From Prevotellaceae bacterium (GTDB taxonomy: Bacteria > Bacteroidota > Bacteroidia > Bacteroidales > UBA932): a DNA stretch of 18,144 nucleotides. The stretch lies in NCBI GenBank assembly GCA_031259935.1, contig JAIRKV010000185.1:1-18144 (forward strand). The letters are read 5' to 3'. Position numbers and translations under genes: made by a program. Positions 15,103 to 18,144 of the stretch are shown piece after piece. Numbering within the stretch: position 1 is the first letter of the stretch; each line of letters starts with the position of its first letter. The notes beneath the pieces are model-generated. The model was not told the origin of the DNA. It searched no databases and was given only the letters and a program-made list of their open reading frames with translations.

Positions 15103-17397
15103 TTGGAAGATTTAAAAAACAAATTAAACGACAGTCAATACAAAGCGGCAACTGCAATCAATGGCGCAACGCTGATAATTGCGGGCGCAGGATCGGGAAA
15201 AACTCGAACATTGACATATCGCATAGCCTGTATGATTTCGCAGGGCATTGCTCCGCAAAATATTCTTGCGCTTACATTTACCAACAAAGCGGCAAACGAA
15301 ATGCGCGAACGTATAAAAAGTATTGTGGGAAGCCAAAATTCTTATCGAATATGGATGGGAACTTTTCATTCCGTATTTTCACGAATACTTCGTGCCGAAT
15401 CCGCCGCAACGGGATTTTCATCAAATTTCACAATTTACGACACTGCCGATTCTAAAAGCCTGATAAAATCAATAATCAGCGAACTTGGCTACGATGAAAC
15501 AAAATATAAGCCCAACGAAATACTATCGCGAATATCAAAAGCAAAAAATGCGCTTATTACTCCTAATGCCTATTCGGCAAACGCAAACATTCTGGCAGAA
15601 GACAAAAAACAAAAAAAACCTTATATTTTCAACATATATGCAACTTACATGCAAAAATGTAAAAATGCAAATGCAATGGATTTCGACGATTTATTACTGA
15701 ATACCAACATACTGTTTCGCGATAACGCTGCGATTTTGGAAAAATATCAAAATCAATTTCAATATATCTTAATCGACGAATATCAGGACACAAATTATTC
15801 TCAAAATCTGATAATAAAAAAACTTGCCGAAAAACACGGTAATGTCTGCGCTGTCGGCGATGATGCTCAAAGCATTTACGCTTTTCGCGGTGCGCGAATC
15901 GAAAATATTCTGAATTTCCGAAACGACTATCCGAACTATAAAGAATTTAAACTCGAAGAAAATTATCGCTCTACTCAAACCATTGTAAACGCTGCAAATT
16001 CTATCATAAAAAACAATACGAACCAACTGAAAAAGGAATGTTTTTCAAAAAGCGAAACAGGTGAAAAAATAGGCATAATACAATCCTATACCGATCAGGA
16101 AGAAGGTTTTTTGGTTGCAGATTCAATATCAGATGCAATACGTCAAAAACGAATATCATACAGCAATTTTGCAATATTGTACAGAACAAATGCTCAATCA
16201 CGAATATTTGAAGATGCCCTGCGCCGAAAAAACATTCCATACAAAATATACGGCGGACTTTCGTTTTATCAGCGTGCTGAAATCAAAGATTTTATCGCAT
16301 ATCTTCGCCTTTGCGTGAATCATAACGATGATGAAGCCTTCAAACGAATTATAAATTATCCTGCCCGCGGAATAGGAAATACAACTATGGAACGCTTGCA
16401 ATTACTGGCAAACGAAGAACAAAAAAGCCTGTTCGATGCCGTAAAATCGGACAACATTGCATCAGGCGGAATAAAACCGGCGACACAAAAAAAATTATAT
16501 GATTTTGTAAATCTTATCGAAAGTTTCACTGCAAAAATATTTACTGTCGATGCTTTTGAATTTGCCAAAAACCTTGCATCCGAATCAGGAATAATTGCAG
16601 ATTTGGAACAGAATATTTCAGTCGAAGGAAAAAGTCGGTATGAAAATATTGGAAGTTTAATGAACGGAATAAAAGAGTTTTGCAGCAGCGACAGAATAAA
16701 TAACGATAATCAATCCGATTTTGCTACGACAATAAATGAGTATCTTGATAACGTAGCATTGATAACAGATGCCGACAACGAAAAAGCCGAAGATGCCGAC
16801 AAAATTTCGTTGATGACGGTACATCAGGCAAAAGGTTTGGAATACGGACACATATACATTACCGGAATGGAAGAAAATGTTTTTCCGGTCACAAAAGATA
16901 TATCACTGAACGAACTGGAAGAAGAACGGCGACTGTTTTATGTTGCCCTCACGCGTGCAAAAACAAAAGTAAACATATCTTTTTCACAATCGCGATATCG
17001 CTGGGGAAAACTTGAATATAACAGGATAAGCCGCTTTGTTCTCGAAATCGACAAACAGTTTTTGGAAACAGGATCAAACTGCGAAGTATCAATTAACAAA
17101 TCAGACAATAACAGTATCGCCGACAGTTGTGATGAAATGATTTCGCAACCGAAGCATACTATAACCACAGTTATAAAACGTCAGCCATCAAATCAGCATA
17201 CGCCTTCGGCAAACTTTGCCATATCCGATTATAAAGATGTGAGAACAGGAATGCGCATAGAACATAACCTTTTCGGATATGGAAAAGTTATAAATATCGA
17301 CAAATATGCACCTGACGGCAAAATGATTGTGATGTTCGACGACAATTTCAAACGAACGCTCCTGTTCAAATATGCAAAAATAAGAATAGTGAAGTAA
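15103..17397 (+). CDS. uvrD: UvrD/PcrA-type ATP-dependent 3'-5' DNA helicase
   Basis: Superfamily 1A helicase acting in excision repair and removal of proteins from DNA. All motifs are intact: I AGAGSGKT (27-34), Ia LTFTNKAANEM (57-67), WMGTFHS (84-90), II DEYQDT (225-230), III VGDDAQSIYAFRGA (251-264), IV ENYRSTQ (286-292), V VHQAKGLEY (573-581), VI EEERRLFYVALTRAK (607-621). The end (about 715-764, GMRIEHNLFGYGKVINID) is the Tudor-like RNA-polymerase-interaction domain of PcrA/UvrD. 764 residues. Translation must begin at TTG 15103: an in-frame TAA lies at 15088-15090 and no ATG lies between it and the Walker motif, while residue 1 at this TTG matches the family's usual N-terminal length. 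It starts 21 bp after the hydrolase stop, suggesting cotranscription. pcrA would be an equally good name. Confidence 0.96.
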   Translation: MEDLKNKLNDSQYKAATAINGATLIIAGAGSGKTRTLTYRIACMISQGIAPQNILALTFTNKAANEMRERIKSIVGSQNSYRIWMGTFHSVFSRILRAESAATGFSSNFTIYDTADSKSLIKSIISELGYDETKYKPNEILSRISKAKNALITPNAYSANANILAEDKKQKKPYIFNIYATYMQKCKNANAMDFDDLLLNTNILFRDNAAILEKYQNQFQYILIDEYQDTNYSQNLIIKKLAEKHGNVCAVGDDAQSIYAFRGARIENILNFRNDYPNYKEFKLEENYRSTQTIVNAANSIIKNNTNQLKKECFSKSETGEKIGIIQSYTDQEEGFLVADSISDAIRQKRISYSNFAILYRTNAQSRIFEDALRRKNIPYKIYGGLSFYQRAEIKDFIAYLRLCVNHNDDEAFKRIINYPARGIGNTTMERLQLLANEEQKSLFDAVKSDNIASGGIKPATQKKLYDFVNLIESFTAKIFTVDAFEFAKNLASESGIIADLEQNISVEGKSRYENIGSLMNGIKEFCSSDRINNDNQSDFATTINEYLDNVALITDADNEKAEDADKISLMTVHQAKGLEYGHIYITGMEENVFPVTKDISLNELEEERRLFYVALTRAKTKVNISFSQSRYRWGKLEYNRISRFVLEIDKQFLETGSNCEVSINKSDNNSIADSCDEMISQPKHTITTVIKRQPSNQHTPSANFAISDYKDVRTGMRIEHNLFGYGKVINIDKYAPDGKMIVMFDDNFKRTLLFKYAKIRIVK

Positions 17398-17523
17398 TTC
17401 ATATCGAACATAAAAATTGACTGTAAGTGATTGAAAACTAACCTGACAAAACAAGGCAGTTGAAAATTTAACCAATATTCCACATATAAAACAGTGAAAA
17501 AGGATGGTAAAATTTTGGTTAAT

Positions 17524-17697
17524 TAGCCGCTCCTTAAAAAATAAAAAAAATCAGCAATAATACGACATTATTTCTATCAGTCTTGTTTTGACATAAAAGC
17601 AGCAGCACGTCATTGAAAAGCGATTTAAACATTTAAAAATTTAAAGATTTAAAGAACAAAACGTCATTGCGAGGAGCGCAGCGACGAAGCAATCCAG
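17524..17697 (-). repeat. compound repeat, copy C (inverted), interrupted by an insertion
   Basis: 17524-17606 is the inverted form of the 82-bp repeat (ends TAGCCGCTCCTTA). It is followed by ACGTCATTG (17607-17615), a 45-bp insert, ACGTCATTG again (17661-17669), then the rest of the 36-bp CGTCATTGCG repeat to 17697. Without the insert and one 9-mer it is collinear with 12494-12612 on the opposite strand, so the compound unit of about 120 bp is a single dispersed element. Confidence 0.75.
17616..17660. mobile_element. 45-bp nested insertion, TTTAAAT-rich repeat copy 2
   Basis: Sits between two exact 9-bp copies of ACGTCATTG, at a site uninterrupted in the related copy at 12522-12530. Its reverse complement resembles 3102-3147. 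It carries no gene. The direct repeats look like a target-site duplication, though recombination between two nearby CGTCATTG ends would give the same picture. Confidence 0.45.
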
Positions 17698-17864
17698 AAA
17701 AAACCGTCTGAACTTTGATTTGCGTGATTAAAATGATTAATAATGAAAAAAGAAAGACAAATAAAAACATTATTTCCACCTTATTTACAAAAACAAAACA
17801 ACCTTAGTAGCAACAGATAACACACACCCGCCAACCTTATTACCTTATTGTTCATTTGTTTCCT

Positions 17865-18015
17865 GCATCCCGGCGGGATGCGTCGCTAGGTAGAAATTTC
17901 ATCGCAACCAAAGGTTACGTGCGGAGCAGCGACGGTGTTTCAAGTCATCTGCCGTAACCCGCACGTGATGCATGAAGAGATGTGGCTTTTACCGAGATGC
18001 AATTCCTGCGGAATT
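17865..18015. repeat. palindrome-ended dispersed repeat
   Basis: About 150 bp bounded by two small perfect hairpins, GCATCCCGGCGGGATGC (17865-17881) and AATTCC-TGC-GGAATT (18001-18015); the ends are imperfect inverted copies of each other (ATGCGTCGCTAGGTAG against CTACCGAG-like sequence). Inside, GGTTACGTGCGG (17913-17924) can pair with either GTAACC (17954-17959) or CCGCACGT (17959-17966). The sequence is familiar to me as a type of intergenic repeat found in several anaerobe genomes, but I cannot cite a named family. Confidence 0.6.
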
Positions 18016-18144
18016 TAAAATCATAAAAGAATATTGCATTCCGCTTTTTTTGTCGATAAAAACCTGACTTTGGCTTTCAACGGTAAATTTTTTTGCGTCA
18101 ATATTCGGAAAGAACACATCCGCATCGAAAGACTGATGAATTTT
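17989..18144 (-). CDS. folA: dihydrofolate reductase, C-terminal part (partial)
   Basis: The 51 residues read on the minus strand from the right edge align without gaps to the end of DHFR: IHQSFDADVFFP corresponds to IDAEVEGDTHFP of the E. coli enzyme, and YSFMIL near the end to YCFEIL. The enzyme reduces dihydrofolate to tetrahydrofolate with NADPH in the cytoplasm. The active-site N-terminal half lies outside the window. The last eight residues (about NSAGIASR) and the TAA at 17991-17989 fall in the dispersed repeat at 17865-18015, so the native C-terminus seems to have been replaced or extended by repeat sequence. It is convergent with uvrD. Confidence 0.82.
   Translation of the reverse strand, partial: KIHQSFDADVFFPNIDAKKFTVESQSQVFIDKKSGMQYSFMILNSAGIASR

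Larger units (their letters stand above)
17398..17988. other. repeat-filled intergenic region between convergent uvrD and folA
   Basis: No gene seen. It holds 82-bp repeat copy C with attached CGTCATTGCG repeat (17524-17697), a nested 45-bp insertion (17616-17660), and the left part of a palindromic repeat (17865-18015). Between 17700 and 17860 it is AT-rich and featureless. No convincing terminator for uvrD was found directly after its stop. Confidence 0.65.

Overview
The window looks like chromosomal DNA of an AT-rich anaerobic member of the Bacteroidota, most likely order Bacteroidales. The reasons are a SusC/SusD outer-membrane import pair followed by small surface lipoproteins (including a BACON-type protein), three or four promoters of the Bacteroidota form (TTTG/TTG, about 19 bp, TAnnTTTG), near-absent Shine-Dalgarno sequences, and a pyruvate,phosphate dikinase of the kind used in PPi-based glycolysis. 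No rRNA, tRNA, CRISPR array or phage module was seen.

Layout. 1-122 (-): the first 40 codons of an unrecognised gene that leaves the window. 183-2903 (-): ppdK, ending at a bidirectional hairpin that also contains the start codon of the 1-122 gene. 2904-3825: a 0.9 kb AT-rich divergent intergenic region with the ppdK promoter, an apparently self-contained minus-strand transcription unit of about 110 nt (promoter 3313-3342, perfect terminator hairpin 3201-3230) that I propose as an undescribed small RNA, dispersed microrepeats, and the susC promoter (3730-3760). 3826-12127 (+): a tight five-gene operon of SusC-type TonB-dependent transporter, SusD-type lipoprotein, HExxH zinc metallohydrolase lipoprotein, DUF4302-type lipoprotein and BACON-like lipoprotein, closed by a strong terminator at 12159-12193. 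It has no glycoside hydrolase, sulfatase or adjacent regulator, so it is not a classical polysaccharide locus. A peptide/protein-derived or other non-glycan substrate is plausible but not shown. The last two lipoproteins share a homologous C-terminal domain.

12200-13540: a repeat-rich scar. It holds a C-terminal remnant of an IS30-family transposase between two direct copies of an 82-bp repeat, part of a palindromic CGTCATTGCG repeat, and a three-unit 21-bp phased hairpin repeat. 13543-17397 (+): a secreted class-C-type serine hydrolase and, 21 bp downstream, a UvrD/PcrA helicase with a TTG start, probably one transcription unit from a good promoter at 13490-13519. 17398-17988: more repeats, including an inverted copy of the compound element at 12494-12612 that carries a 45-bp nested insertion flanked by 9-bp direct repeats. 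17989-18144 (-): the C-terminal end of dihydrofolate reductase (folA), whose last residues and stop codon lie within a further palindromic dispersed repeat.

The most interesting items are the candidate small RNA upstream of susC, the import operon with paired lipoprotein tails, and the layered mobile-repeat architecture of the two intergenic regions that bracket the hydrolase-helicase pair.
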